Below, one piece after another: positions 1-7,639 of a stretch of DNA of 33,119 nt (its first letter is position 1; each line of letters opens with the position of its first letter). The stretch spans positions 1 to 33,119 of the forward strand of contig JANYDG010000022.1 in assembly GCA_025359885.1 (NCBI GenBank), written 5' to 3'. The DNA is from Acidobacteriota bacterium. Lineage in GTDB: Bacteria > Acidobacteriota > Terriglobia > Terriglobales > Acidobacteriaceae. Both the position numbers and the translations under genes were made by a program. The notes under the pieces are model-generated. The model worked only from the letters and a program-made list of their open reading frames with translations, searched no databases and was not told the origin of the DNA.

Positions 1-799
1 CTTCGGCCTCGGTCTCGGCGAATACTTCGTCTACCAGTCGGCACTCCTCGCCGTAGCCTCCGTCAAAGCACTCAACGCATACTTCCAGATGCCTTTCTCC
101 ACCGCCGCGCGCATCACCGTAACCAACCAGGGGCAAGTTAAAACCGACGCTCTCTACTTCGCCATCGACTACGTCACAATGCCCGAAATCCCCTCCGATC
201 TGGGCCGCTTCCACGCCCAGTACCGACAGGCCGCTCCCTGCAAAGGCATCGTCAATGACTGGCAGGTCAACTGGGATAAATCCGTCGACGCCCTCAAAAA
301 CCTCGACGGCAAAGACAACTACGTCTTCGTCGAAGCCACCGGCCGCGGCCACTTCGTCGGCGTCACCCACGCAGTCCTGCAAAACCAGGAAGGCTGGTTC
401 GGCGAAGGCGACGACATGATCTTCATCGATGGCGACACCCTGCCAACGATTCAAGGCACCGGCACCGAGGATTACTACAACGGCGCATGGGACTTCAACA
501 GCAAGCCCTTCGCCTTCCAGCACAACGGCGCACCCTACATCACCGGCGACGAACGCCTCGGCAGCCGCTACTGCCTCTACCGCTGGCACACCGAATCGCC
601 CATCACCTTTGAAAAATCCATCCGCGTCACCATCGAGCACGGCCACGGCAACTCCCGCTCAGACGATTTCTACTCCGTCGCCTACTGGTACCAGACCGAG
701 CCCCACGCGCCCTTCCCCGAGCTCCCCGCTCCACAAGCCCGTATCCCACGGATCTACCAGGCTGGCGCCGCAGGTGCCGCTCCACCCCCTGGCAAATAA
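1..799 (+). CDS. GH172 / DUF2961 family glycoside hydrolase, 3' part
   Basis: The gene is open from the window edge (frame begins at base 2), so the N-terminal half is missing; 265 codons remain. The segment GTGTEDYYNGAWDF (about nucleotides 460-501) matches the conserved GTGTEDY block of DUF2961 proteins, now classed as GH172. That family includes enzymes acting on fructo- and arabino-furanosides. The glutamate of that block is a plausible active-site acid, but this is inference. Further family-like stretches are the 'GHFVGVTHAV' strand and 'GDDMIFIDGD'. The tail ends in a Pro/Ala-rich stretch. Such proteins are usually exported, but the signal peptide would lie outside the window. The substrate cannot be told from this fragment. 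The next gene starts 35 bases later on the same strand. Confidence 0.85.
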   Translation, partial: FGLGLGEYFVYQSALLAVASVKALNAYFQMPFSTAARITVTNQGQVKTDALYFAIDYVTMPEIPSDLGRFHAQYRQAAPCKGIVNDWQVNWDKSVDALKNLDGKDNYVFVEATGRGHFVGVTHAVLQNQEGWFGEGDDMIFIDGDTLPTIQGTGTEDYYNGAWDFNSKPFAFQHNGAPYITGDERLGSRYCLYRWHTESPITFEKSIRVTIEHGHGNSRSDDFYSVAYWYQTEPHAPFPELPAPQARIPRIYQAGAAGAAPPPGK

Positions 800-834
800 A
801 GCTGCTTTACCTCGGAAAATAAGAGAGGTTGCCG

Positions 835-1506
835 ATGCGAGTTCTCATCTTTGGAGCCACAGGAATGGTCGGCCAGGGCTTCTTGCGCGAGTGCCTGCTC
901 GCCAAAGATGTCGAGCACGTGCTCGCCGTCGGCCGGACCGCGACCGGACTCCATCAATCGAAATTGCGCGAACTGGTCATTGCCGATCTCCACAACGTTG
1001 CTGCCTATGAAAGCCAGTTGCGCGGCTTCGACGCCTGCTTCTACTGCCTCGGCGTCTCTTCGGCAGGCATGACGGAAGCCGCCTACACCGCACTCACCTA
1101 TGAACTGACCTTCGCAATTGCTTCAAGACTGGCCCTGCTCAACCCCGCCATGACCTTCGTTTATGTTTCAGGCCAGGGCACCGACAGCTCCGAGCGCGGC
1201 AGAATCATGTGGGCACGCATTAAGGGCCGCCTCGAAAACGCCCTCCTGCGCATGCCCTTCCAGGCCTGTATGTTCCGCCCCGGAATCATCGTTCCTCTGC
1301 CCGGCATCCGCTCTAAAACCAGGGCCTATCGCATCCTCTACACCGCCATGAAGCCCCTGCTCCCCCTGCTCCACCGAGCCTTCCCCAACCACGTCCTCAC
1401 CACCGAAGAACTAGGCCAGACCATGCTCACCGCAGCCCGGAACGGCGCCACCAAAACGATCCTCGAAACCAAAGACCTCCGGGCACTTCTGTCGTCCGCA
1501 AACTAG
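835..1506 (+). CDS. NAD(P)-binding atypical SDR / epimerase-like protein
   Basis: A 223-residue Rossmann-fold protein. The nucleotide-binding motif GATGMVGQG sits at residues 7-15, followed by the fold of NAD-dependent epimerases (atypical SDR). Instead of the usual Tyr-x-x-x-Lys catalytic pair it shows Trp-Ala-Arg-Ile-Lys, a substitution seen in a group of small 'epimerase' proteins of unknown substrate. I chose ATG at 835 because the purine-rich AAGAGAGG (821-828) lies six bases upstream; a TTG at 829 would add two residues and lose that spacing. The stop codon overlaps the stop of the convergent downstream gene in the four-base palindrome CTAG. The function is an oxidoreductase or isomerase of unknown substrate. 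Confidence 0.85.
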   Translation: MRVLIFGATGMVGQGFLRECLLAKDVEHVLAVGRTATGLHQSKLRELVIADLHNVAAYESQLRGFDACFYCLGVSSAGMTEAAYTALTYELTFAIASRLALLNPAMTFVYVSGQGTDSSERGRIMWARIKGRLENALLRMPFQACMFRPGIIVPLPGIRSKTRAYRILYTAMKPLLPLLHRAFPNHVLTTEELGQTMLTAARNGATKTILETKDLRALLSSAN

Positions 1507-2957
1507 GCGTTCTCTTTTCCCAGCAGCACATCAATCACCTCAGCCGCCCCGTAACTCGACTCATCCGACGCCAGAAACTCGCTCACCATGCCCAGATCAT
1601 CGCCCGCCGTCACCAGAGCTGGTTCACGACTCCCGTCGGCCAAAATCTGCGCATAGCCTACGTTCGCCAGCAAAGCATTGCACAGGCACTTGCGGCCCAC
1701 CGTATCCTCCAGCGCACCACCCTTGGCAAGATACGATTTCACCGGCTCCGCCGCGCATCGGTAAGCAATCGTGCCGCCCGGCGCAACGTATGCCTCGCGC
1801 AAAAATCCCAGGTTGCAAAGCCTCGGCCGGGCCTCATAGACACTCGTATCGGACGAAGTACCCTCAAGATGCGCCACCTTGAACGGGAAACCAGTCGGCG
1901 ATGCCAGCGGATCAGTAAACACCTCCGCAGTCCCGGTTCGTGCCTGCTTCAGCAAAGCCTGCTTCAAATCGCCGCGCAGCCCCGATTCCTCAGCAAACTC
2001 AAACGCCGTCCCCACCTGAATCCCTGCCGCTCCCTGTTCCAGCGCTTCAAGCAGCTTTTCTGCGCTCGCATAGCCCCCGGCCAGCCAGAATGGCACACCA
2101 AGCTCGCGCAGTTGGGCTATGTTCACATGATCGCGCTCTCCATAAACCGGCTCGCCAGACTCCGTCAGTTGCAGCTTGCCCCGCGGTGGAGCATTGTGAC
2201 CGCCCGCCGTTGGCGTCTCAATTACAAATCCATCTACCCGCCCACTCGCCCGCTTCAGCATCGTCGATGCCAGGGTGTTTGAAGAAACAATCGCCAGAAA
2301 CCGCGGTCGCATCAGCTCCGGCAGCGGCCCCTCAACGAAATCCGAAGGGTCAAACCGCATCCAGGTATCCATCTCCGGTGCTGCGCCCGTCACTGTAAGC
2401 TTGTACCGCGCCGGCTGGTGCGCAGCAAACGCGTCCAGCACCCCCGGTATATGCAACGGAATGCCCGCGCCCATCAGCACATAGCCAACCCCGGCCAGCA
2501 TCGCTCCATAAATCGAGGGCAGATGCACCGTCTGCACCTTCTCCAGAAAATTGATTCCGACCGGATTCTCATGCCCTTCCCGCGCCAGAAAAACCTCAAC
2601 GAAGTTGCTGACAATGCACAGCTCCACAATCTTCCGCGAGTCGTTCAACTGGTGCATCGCCGTCGCCGGATACGGCGCGTCAGGCGCCTTGCCTCCCGCA
2701 ACAAAATACTCCTGCCAGATCCGGCGCGCCATTTGCTGAAAGGGAAACGCATCGAAGGCCCGTCGCATGTTGCCAAAGCTCTCGCCCAGCCGGTCGCCAT
2801 CTGCCAATCGACGAATCAGCAGTTGATCGAGTGCCGTTCCAGACACAACACCAAGCTGGCCAAGGCGCGAAACGGTCTGGGCAAGGCGCCAATTGGATAC
2901 GCCGACACCCATCCCTCCTTGAATGATCTGCGGAAATTTTTGGGGAAACTGGGTCAC
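1503..2957 (-). CDS. Nitronate monooxygenase-like (2-nitropropane dioxygenase family) flavoprotein
   Basis: A 484-residue TIM-barrel flavoprotein. The N-terminal IIQGGMGVGVSNWRLA, the internal ETPTAGGHNAPPRG and the phosphate-binding segment GGYASAEKLLEALEQGAAGIQVGTAF are typical of the FMN-binding NMO/PfaD-like family. It is longer than classical nitronate monooxygenases (about 320-380 residues). The extra C-terminal part contains a cysteine pair (KCLCN) and resembles the long variant found in several soil phyla. The reaction is probably oxidation of alkyl nitronates or an enoyl-reductase-type step; the sequence does not decide. The start is GTG at 2957, preceded directly by an in-frame TAA. 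The best Shine-Dalgarno (GGAGGTG, about 2967-2973) lies 13 bases away, in front of a four-codon mini-ORF whose TGA overlaps this GTG, so start coupling is possible. Confidence 0.85.
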   Translation of the reverse strand: MTQFPQKFPQIIQGGMGVGVSNWRLAQTVSRLGQLGVVSGTALDQLLIRRLADGDRLGESFGNMRRAFDAFPFQQMARRIWQEYFVAGGKAPDAPYPATAMHQLNDSRKIVELCIVSNFVEVFLAREGHENPVGINFLEKVQTVHLPSIYGAMLAGVGYVLMGAGIPLHIPGVLDAFAAHQPARYKLTVTGAAPEMDTWMRFDPSDFVEGPLPELMRPRFLAIVSSNTLASTMLKRASGRVDGFVIETPTAGGHNAPPRGKLQLTESGEPVYGERDHVNIAQLRELGVPFWLAGGYASAEKLLEALEQGAAGIQVGTAFEFAEESGLRGDLKQALLKQARTGTAEVFTDPLASPTGFPFKVAHLEGTSSDTSVYEARPRLCNLGFLREAYVAPGGTIAYRCAAEPVKSYLAKGGALEDTVGRKCLCNALLANVGYAQILADGSREPALVTAGDDLGMVSEFLASDESSYGAAEVIDVLLGKENA

Positions 2958-3210
2958 TTAGCAAGCATTTCACCTCCCCAGCAAGCGGTATGTGACGCAG
3001 CGCACGCCAAAAAGCCGCAATCATCCCACTCCCAGCCCTCAAGGATTCAGCCTTGCAGCCGATACATCCGGCAGGGGCACCAGAAGTCTGTCCACCACTC
3101 GTCCGGTATGCAAACGAGCGCCACCCAAATCAGGGGAACGATGTCTCGAATCTGGACCGGTTCAAGTGGGTGGATCAAACCTGCGGCCGCAGGCACCACC
3201 AGGAGATCCC

Positions 3211-3705
3211 ATGCCATCGATCAATTTGAACGCAGCCCTCAGCAGCCCGTCCAGCAACGCCGCATCCATCGCAGCGCCCTCACCCGCAACATCCGCCAGC
3301 GACCGGTCCGCGTCCACCATCAAGCCGGCCACACTGCAACCCGATACCGTCAAGCTATCCGTAGCCGCCCAGGTCAAGCTGCTCCACCGTCAGGGCATTT
3401 CCATCTCCCGCATCGCCTCGAGCCTCGGTACCAACGTCGCGGCCATTGACAAGTATCTCGGCATCACCATCGCTCAGCCAGCCGCAGCCACTGCCGCAGC
3501 CGTCAAGACAAGCGCATCCACCCCTGCGGATACCGACTCCGACGCAGGCACCAGCAAATCCAGCCCGGCCGCTCAGCCAACGGCAGCCGCCCCGGCCAGC
3601 ACTGCATCCGACACCGCGGACGCACCCACCAGGTCTGCTGCGCCAGCAACACCCCAGCCTGCCGCTCAACCCACCCAGACCCCAGCCGCCCCAGCTACCA
3701 AATAA
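3211..3705 (+). CDS. Small HTH-like protein with low-complexity Ala/Pro/Thr tail
   Basis: A 164-residue protein I do not recognise as a named family. Residues about 1-45 are Ser/Ala-rich. About 46-85 read as a helix-turn-helix: VAAQVKLLHRQGISISRIAS followed by LGTNVAAIDKYLGI, with the spacing of a sigma-region-4/Xre-type recognition motif. The rest (about 90-164) is a low-complexity Ala/Pro/Thr/Ser tail and probably disordered. ATG 3211 is chosen because AGGAG at 3201-3205 gives a good ribosome binding site; an upstream extension would run into unrelated sequence. A 14-base NotI-type palindrome (CCTGCGG/CCGCAGG, 3180-3193) sits just before the ribosome site. The protein could bind DNA, but no target is apparent. 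It ends three bases before the stop of the convergent MgtE-N/CBS gene. Confidence 0.7.
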   Translation: MPSINLNAALSSPSSNAASIAAPSPATSASDRSASTIKPATLQPDTVKLSVAAQVKLLHRQGISISRIASSLGTNVAAIDKYLGITIAQPAAATAAAVKTSASTPADTDSDAGTSKSSPAAQPTAAAPASTASDTADAPTRSAAPATPQPAAQPTQTPAAPATK

Positions 3706-3708
3706 GCC

Positions 3709-4965
3709 TCAAAGCTTTTCGAGAAGATAGCTGATCACATGGTCGGCATGCACCACGCCGACCAAACGACCCTGCACATCCACCACCGGCAGCGAACGAA
3801 GATTATATTTGTCAAAAACCTCCGCGACATCTGACTGATGCATTTCCGCCGGGCAAGAACGCACCCGCGCTTCGGCCAGCACGTTCAGATGGCTCCCAGC
3901 CAGCGCCATCACCATCCGCGCCAGCGGTACTGACCCACGCAACACCCGGCCAGCATCCGTCAGGTAGATCTCAGACAGCGTTTCCGGGTCCCCATCAAAC
4001 GTGCGAAGGGCCTCCACCGCATCGGCAACCGTTGCCTCCCAGGCCACCGCCACAAACTCCGTCGTCATCCGCCCCGCCGCAGAATCCTCGTGGAACTCCA
4101 GCAGATCCTCCACCTCCTGCCGCTCCTCCGGATCCATCTCCTCGAGAATCGCCTCTGACCGCTCATCTGAAAGCTCGCTCAGCAGGTCAGCAGCCGCGCC
4201 CGGGTCCATCTCCTCGACAATGTCCGCAATCCGATGCTTGTCCATCCCCTCCAGCAGCGACTTCTGCAGCTTCGGATCAACCTCTTCCAGCGTCTCCGCG
4301 GCCACTTCCTCATCAAGCGCCGTAAAGATTGCCGCACGCTCCGCCGGCGCCAGATCCGCCAAAATCTCCGCCAGCTCCGACGGATGCATCCCCGCCAGCC
4401 GCTCATGGTCAATCTTCAGCTTCACCCGCCGCGCCGGATCCACCTCAATCACATCCACAAACTGCCACGGAATCCCCCGCGCCGCAAAACGACGCGACAG
4501 CGCCTCCAGCGTATGCCGCGGCAGCAGTCCCTTGAAAACCCGCTGCACCGCCCCCCGCAACCCAACCTCTACCTCTGAAACCCGCAGCAGATGCACCGAC
4601 CCATGCCCCAGCCACTCCAGGTCCACGTCATTCACCCGCACCACCTTGCGCCCATGAATGTCGATAATCTGCCGGTCAATCAGGTCCTGCTGCAAAAAGA
4701 GGTAATTTTCATCCCCGCGCAGCGGGCTCAGCGCCGTCGGCGTTCGCAGCTCCAGCGTCCCCGCCGGCGTCTCCATCACCTGAATCGATGGCACGATCTG
4801 CAACCCCTGCCGCGTCTTCAGCACCAGCCCCGCCACCCGCCCGGCATCCGCCCCGGTCGCCACAGCAATATCCTTCAGTCGCCCACGAACCACCCCCTGC
4901 GCGTCCGTAACGGGCGTGCCAAGCATGGCAGTAAGGCTGACGCGTGATGTAGTCCTTGGGCGCAT
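3709..4965 (-). CDS. PRC-barrel / MgtE intracellular-N / CBS-domain protein without a membrane part
   Basis: A 418-residue soluble protein. Residues about 8-130 resemble PRC-barrel folds (TPVTDAQGVVRGRLKDIAV; IIDIHGRKVVRVNDV). About 190-290 match the superhelical MgtE N domain (SELAEILADLAPAERAAIF; IADIVEEMDPGAAADLLSEL; SEAILEEMDPEERQEVEDLL). The rest is a pair of CBS domains ending in LPVVDVQGRLVGVVHADHVI. True MgtE transporters continue into five transmembrane helices; here the protein stops after the CBS pair and shows no hydrophobic segment. It is therefore probably a regulatory or Mg2+/nucleotide-sensing partner of another transporter, not a channel itself (inference). I prefer ATG 4965 over TTG 5025, because the 20 extra residues match nothing. 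No clear Shine-Dalgarno is visible at either start. Confidence 0.8.
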   Translation of the reverse strand: MRPRTTSRVSLTAMLGTPVTDAQGVVRGRLKDIAVATGADAGRVAGLVLKTRQGLQIVPSIQVMETPAGTLELRTPTALSPLRGDENYLFLQQDLIDRQIIDIHGRKVVRVNDVDLEWLGHGSVHLLRVSEVEVGLRGAVQRVFKGLLPRHTLEALSRRFAARGIPWQFVDVIEVDPARRVKLKIDHERLAGMHPSELAEILADLAPAERAAIFTALDEEVAAETLEEVDPKLQKSLLEGMDKHRIADIVEEMDPGAAADLLSELSDERSEAILEEMDPEERQEVEDLLEFHEDSAAGRMTTEFVAVAWEATVADAVEALRTFDGDPETLSEIYLTDAGRVLRGSVPLARMVMALAGSHLNVLAEARVRSCPAEMHQSDVAEVFDKYNLRSLPVVDVQGRLVGVVHADHVISYLLEKL

Positions 4966-5108
4966 AGTGTTCAATTGCAGCAGACTGAGTTTAGCCTGAC
5001 GCCCCACCCGCTGGCGAGCGAGCAACCGTGTTCACTGAAACCAACTGGTAACAAAAAACTGTGAGTGCACCCGCTGAACGAATCGTCTGCAGATTGCCCC
5101 GCGCAACT

Positions 5109-5672
5109 TCAGTCCACGCGAAAGCGCCTCGACTGTGTCCTGACCTTCTCAGTTGGAAACACATAGCCAGCCTGCCGAAGCTCGCTCTGCTCCTGTTGGC
5201 TCAAAACAGGCGGCACATACTCAACCCAGTACTCCATCGTTCCTCGCCTGAACTCTCCAAACGTCGAACGAAGCGATTCCGTGACCGTGATAAATTCGCC
5301 GGGCTGCAAGCGAAGCCATTCATTTTGTGCACGTGTCATCAATGAGGGGCGGTCACCAAATCCCCTTCCGCATCCTAATCCAGGAGTCGGGTATTTCGTG
5401 TCGTTCGGATGCCAGTCCAGTTTCAAGTCATATCCACCATCCTCTCCACCGCATCCCATCTCCAGCATGGGAAGATCAACCGCAACATTCCCTGCATTCT
5501 TCAATGAAATGCGCAGCGCCGCCGGTTGCCCCTGCTCGTTGGTCGCCGCAACTTCAGCGGTCAACTCCAGTTGCGCCGGGCTGGCCTCGACGACCGGCTT
5601 CACCTGCGCCCACACTGAAGCAGCACAACAAACCGAACCGGCCAGAACCACAGCGCTTCGAAGGACTTTCAC
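5109..5672 (-). CDS. Secreted protein of unknown function
   Basis: A 187-residue protein with a clear Sec signal peptide (KVLRSAVVLAGSVCCAASVWAQ, cleavage expected after AxxA-like VWA, near residue 22). The mature part begins with a beta-rich stretch (ALRISLKNAGNVAVDLPMLEMGCGG) typical of Ig-like or immunoglobulin-fold periplasmic domains. It contains two conserved-looking Cys-Gly sites (MGCGGEDG and GLGCGRGFGD) that could form a disulfide. I do not recognise a family. The start is GTG 5672, supported by GAGGTG about eight bases upstream; no ATG is in a good position. It faces away from the anti-sigma gene, so the roughly 105-base gap 5673-5777 must carry both promoters. I could not pick out convincing -35/-10 boxes there. 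Confidence 0.65.
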   Translation of the reverse strand: MKVLRSAVVLAGSVCCAASVWAQVKPVVEASPAQLELTAEVAATNEQGQPAALRISLKNAGNVAVDLPMLEMGCGGEDGGYDLKLDWHPNDTKYPTPGLGCGRGFGDRPSLMTRAQNEWLRLQPGEFITVTESLRSTFGEFRRGTMEYWVEYVPPVLSQQEQSELRQAGYVFPTEKVRTQSRRFRVD

Positions 5673-5777
5673 AGTTTTTCACCTCGAGTGTTCACAAACA
5701 GTAGACCCCCCCAAGGCTACTTTGGCGAGCGCGAGCAAACGCGTCTTGACAGACCGAGGCTCAACAACGAAACTGCG

Positions 5778-6356
5778 ATGGAGGATTCAAAACGTCCGGC
5801 CCATGCGGCAAACCTCGCGTCGCATCCCCGTCAACGTACCGTTTCCACAAACCAGACCGCCAGCACAGAGAGACCTCCATTGACCGGACCACAAACAGGG
5901 CGACTCAGCTTCAAACTGGCCTCCACCATGGATAGCGTGGCAGAGATTGAAGCAGCAGCGGAAAAGCTTACCCAGGCCGCCGGCATGGACGAGGACGAAA
6001 GCTTTCGCGTGGTCATGGCCGTCCGCGAAGCAGCCGTCAACGCCGTCCTCCACGGCAACGGCTATGATCCCAATAAGCAGGTCAGCGCCAGCTTTGAAAA
6101 CACCGGAAAATCCCTGGTTATCTCCATCGCAGACCAGGGCGAAGGGCTCGACCCGGATACCCTTCCCGACCCCCTCGCACCGGAAAATTTGCTTCGCGGC
6201 ACTGGTCGCGGCATCTTCCTCATCCGTTCCTTCCTGGATGAGGTACACTTTCGACAATTGCACCCCGGAACGGAACTGACGCTGATCAAGCATCTGACGC
6301 CGGCGGCGACCCCGGATGACGTGACCCAGAACGACAAAGATCTGGATACGAATTAA
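5778..6356 (+). CDS. RsbW/SpoIIAB-type anti-sigma serine kinase (HATPase_c_2)
   Basis: A 192-residue GHKL ATPase. The N-box is REAAVNAVLHG (Glu84, Asn88), the G1 box is IADQGEGLDP (Asp119) and the G2 box is LLRGTGRGIFLI (about 139-148). This is the small-kinase layout of RsbW/SpoIIAB, which bind a sigma factor and phosphorylate their STAS antagonist. The first 40 residues are unlike the family and probably disordered. A TTG at 5880 (residue 35), with AGAGAG upstream, is an alternative start giving 158 residues, closer to the usual 140-160. The STAS antagonist follows after 34 bases on the same strand, as in classical partner-switch operons. No sigma factor gene is present in the window, so the regulated target is unknown. 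Confidence 0.85.
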   Translation: MEDSKRPAHAANLASHPRQRTVSTNQTASTERPPLTGPQTGRLSFKLASTMDSVAEIEAAAEKLTQAAGMDEDESFRVVMAVREAAVNAVLHGNGYDPNKQVSASFENTGKSLVISIADQGEGLDPDTLPDPLAPENLLRGTGRGIFLIRSFLDEVHFRQLHPGTELTLIKHLTPAATPDDVTQNDKDLDTN

Positions 6357-6390
6357 CCGATAACGACGAAAACCCCAAGGAGGGACTTCT

Positions 6391-6735
6391 GTGGCACTTA
6401 CCATTGCAACCCGGCAACTCGACGGCGTAACTATCCTGGATCTGAGCGGGCGCATCACGCTCGGCGAAGGCAGCGTGCAACTCCGCGACGCCATTCGCGA
6501 TCTCATCGGCAAAGGCGTCAAGCACATCCTGCTCAGCCTCGGCAACGTCAACTACATTGACAGCTCCGGTCTCGGCGAGTTGGTCAGCGCTTTCACCACC
6601 GCCAAAAATCAAAATGCCGACGTGAAACTGCTCAACCTGACCAAAAAGGTCAAAGATGTCCTGCAGGTCACCAAACTCTACACCGTGTTTGATATCTACG
6701 ACGACGAAGCCCACGCAATCGCCTCGTTCAAGTAA
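6391..6735 (+). CDS. STAS-domain anti-sigma factor antagonist (RsbV/SpoIIAA type)
   Basis: A 114-residue single STAS domain. The phosphoacceptor motif YIDSSGLGEL is at residues 55-64; one of the two serines (58/59) would be phosphorylated by the upstream RsbW-like kinase, which switches off binding. Length and fold (VTILDLSGRITLGEG at the start, DVKLLNLTKKVKDVL later) fit SpoIIAA/RsbV closely. The start is GTG 6391 with the strong ribosome site AAGGAGGG at 6377-6384. It is co-transcribed with the kinase gene, and a strong intrinsic terminator begins 26 bases after its stop. Together the two genes form a partner-switch module controlling an alternative sigma factor or another output encoded elsewhere. 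Confidence 0.92.
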   Translation: MALTIATRQLDGVTILDLSGRITLGEGSVQLRDAIRDLIGKGVKHILLSLGNVNYIDSSGLGELVSAFTTAKNQNADVKLLNLTKKVKDVLQVTKLYTVFDIYDDEAHAIASFK

Positions 6736-6761
6736 ATTCCAGCTAAAGCTCCACCAAAATC

Positions 6762-6801
6762 AAAAGGCCACAGCAGAGTTCTCACTCCGCTGTGGCCTTT
6801 T
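6762..6801 (+). terminator. Rho-independent terminator after the anti-sigma pair
   Basis: A 13-base perfect stem, AAAAGGCCACAGC at 6762-6774 pairing with GCTGTGGCCTTTT at 6789-6801. Three more pairs (GAG/CTC) continue after one mismatch, with a short loop. The arms begin with A4 and end with T4, so it could work in both directions. It closes the plus-strand kinase/antagonist operon; the convergent lemA gene stops at 6992. Confidence 0.88.
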
Positions 6802-6890
6802 CACGCTCACAACATTTTCATGAACATCGCAGAATCTGCGTGCCCCAACTCCGGATTTTCAGACCTGGGTGCGAGCCGCGGGTTCCTCTT

Positions 6891-6919
6891 CCCTTGCCGC
6901 AACCTCTTCGCGGCAGGGG
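6891..6919. repeat. Stem-loop between convergent operons
   Basis: CCCTTGCCGC (6891-6900) and GCGGCAGGGG (6910-6919) pair at nine of ten positions around a nine-base loop. No T-run follows in either direction. It could be an RNA-processing hairpin, a weak terminator for the minus-strand lemA operon, or a remnant of an intergenic repeat. Confidence 0.5.
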
Positions 6920-6991
6920 AGAGATACGCCAATGACCGTGTCAACCGTCATCACTGCAATCAACCGTGACCGTGTTGACTAAAACTCATCC

Positions 6992-7570
6992 CTAAAACTT
7001 CACCGAAGGCACCGTCCGCGCCGCTGCACTCGCCTCGAAGTACGCATCATTCACATGAAAGCCCAGGATCCCCGCCCAGACACTGTTCGGGAACGACCGC
7101 ACAAACGTGTTGTAATCCCGCAGCGTATCGTTGTACCGGCGGCGCGCCACGCTGATCCGGTTCTCCGTCCCCGATAGCTCGTCCTGCAAGCGCATGAACT
7201 GCTCATTCGACTTCAGTTGCGGATAATTCTCCGTCAGAGCCAGCAGCCGGCCAAACGCCGAATCCAGCGTCCCGTTGGCCGCAATCTTCGCCTTCGGGTC
7301 CCGCGCATTCAACAGGCCCGCCCGCGCGTTGGCAATGTCGCCAAACACCGTGCTCTCTTCCTTCGTAAAGCCCTTCACCGTCTCCACCAGGTTGGGGATC
7401 AGGTCAGCCCTTCGCTGCAACTGAACATCCACCTGCGACCAGCTCGACTTCACCTGCTCATCCTTCTGCACCATCTGGTTCTGCGCAGACACAAAGCTGC
7501 CATAGATAAACATCCCGATGACAACAAAAACACCAACGATTCCCAGCAAGATCCAAAGTCCACGACGCAT
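6992..7570 (-). CDS. lemA: LemA family protein
   Basis: A 192-residue protein with one N-terminal transmembrane helix (GLWILLGIVGVFVVIGMFIYG, about residues 3-23). After it comes the diagnostic LemA helical domain: NQMVQKDEQVKSSWSQVDVQ, QRRADLIPNLVETVKGF, RRYNDTLRDYNTFVRSFP. LemA proteins are membrane-anchored four-helix proteins of unclear function, often found beside TPM-domain or peptidase genes. The start ATG 7570 has AAAGGAGAA a few bases upstream; a TTG at 7594 would add eight residues before that ribosome site and is rejected. The TPM-domain gene lies upstream on the same strand, 69 bases away, so the two are probably one operon. The protein is typical in length and shows no defect. 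Confidence 0.92.
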   Translation of the reverse strand: MRRGLWILLGIVGVFVVIGMFIYGSFVSAQNQMVQKDEQVKSSWSQVDVQLQRRADLIPNLVETVKGFTKEESTVFGDIANARAGLLNARDPKAKIAANGTLDSAFGRLLALTENYPQLKSNEQFMRLQDELSGTENRISVARRRYNDTLRDYNTFVRSFPNSVWAGILGFHVNDAYFEASAAARTVPSVKF

Positions 7571-7639
7571 TGAGTGATTCTCCTTTGCCTTCAATCAAGA
7601 AGGCCCCGTTACAAAAAATGTGCAGTCAAAATTGCAAAA

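Noticed and set aside
2418..3449. A 343-residue plus-strand open frame across the start of the flavoprotein gene
   Set aside because: It overlaps two better-supported genes in other frames, and its Arg/His/Gln/Ser-rich sequence matches nothing.
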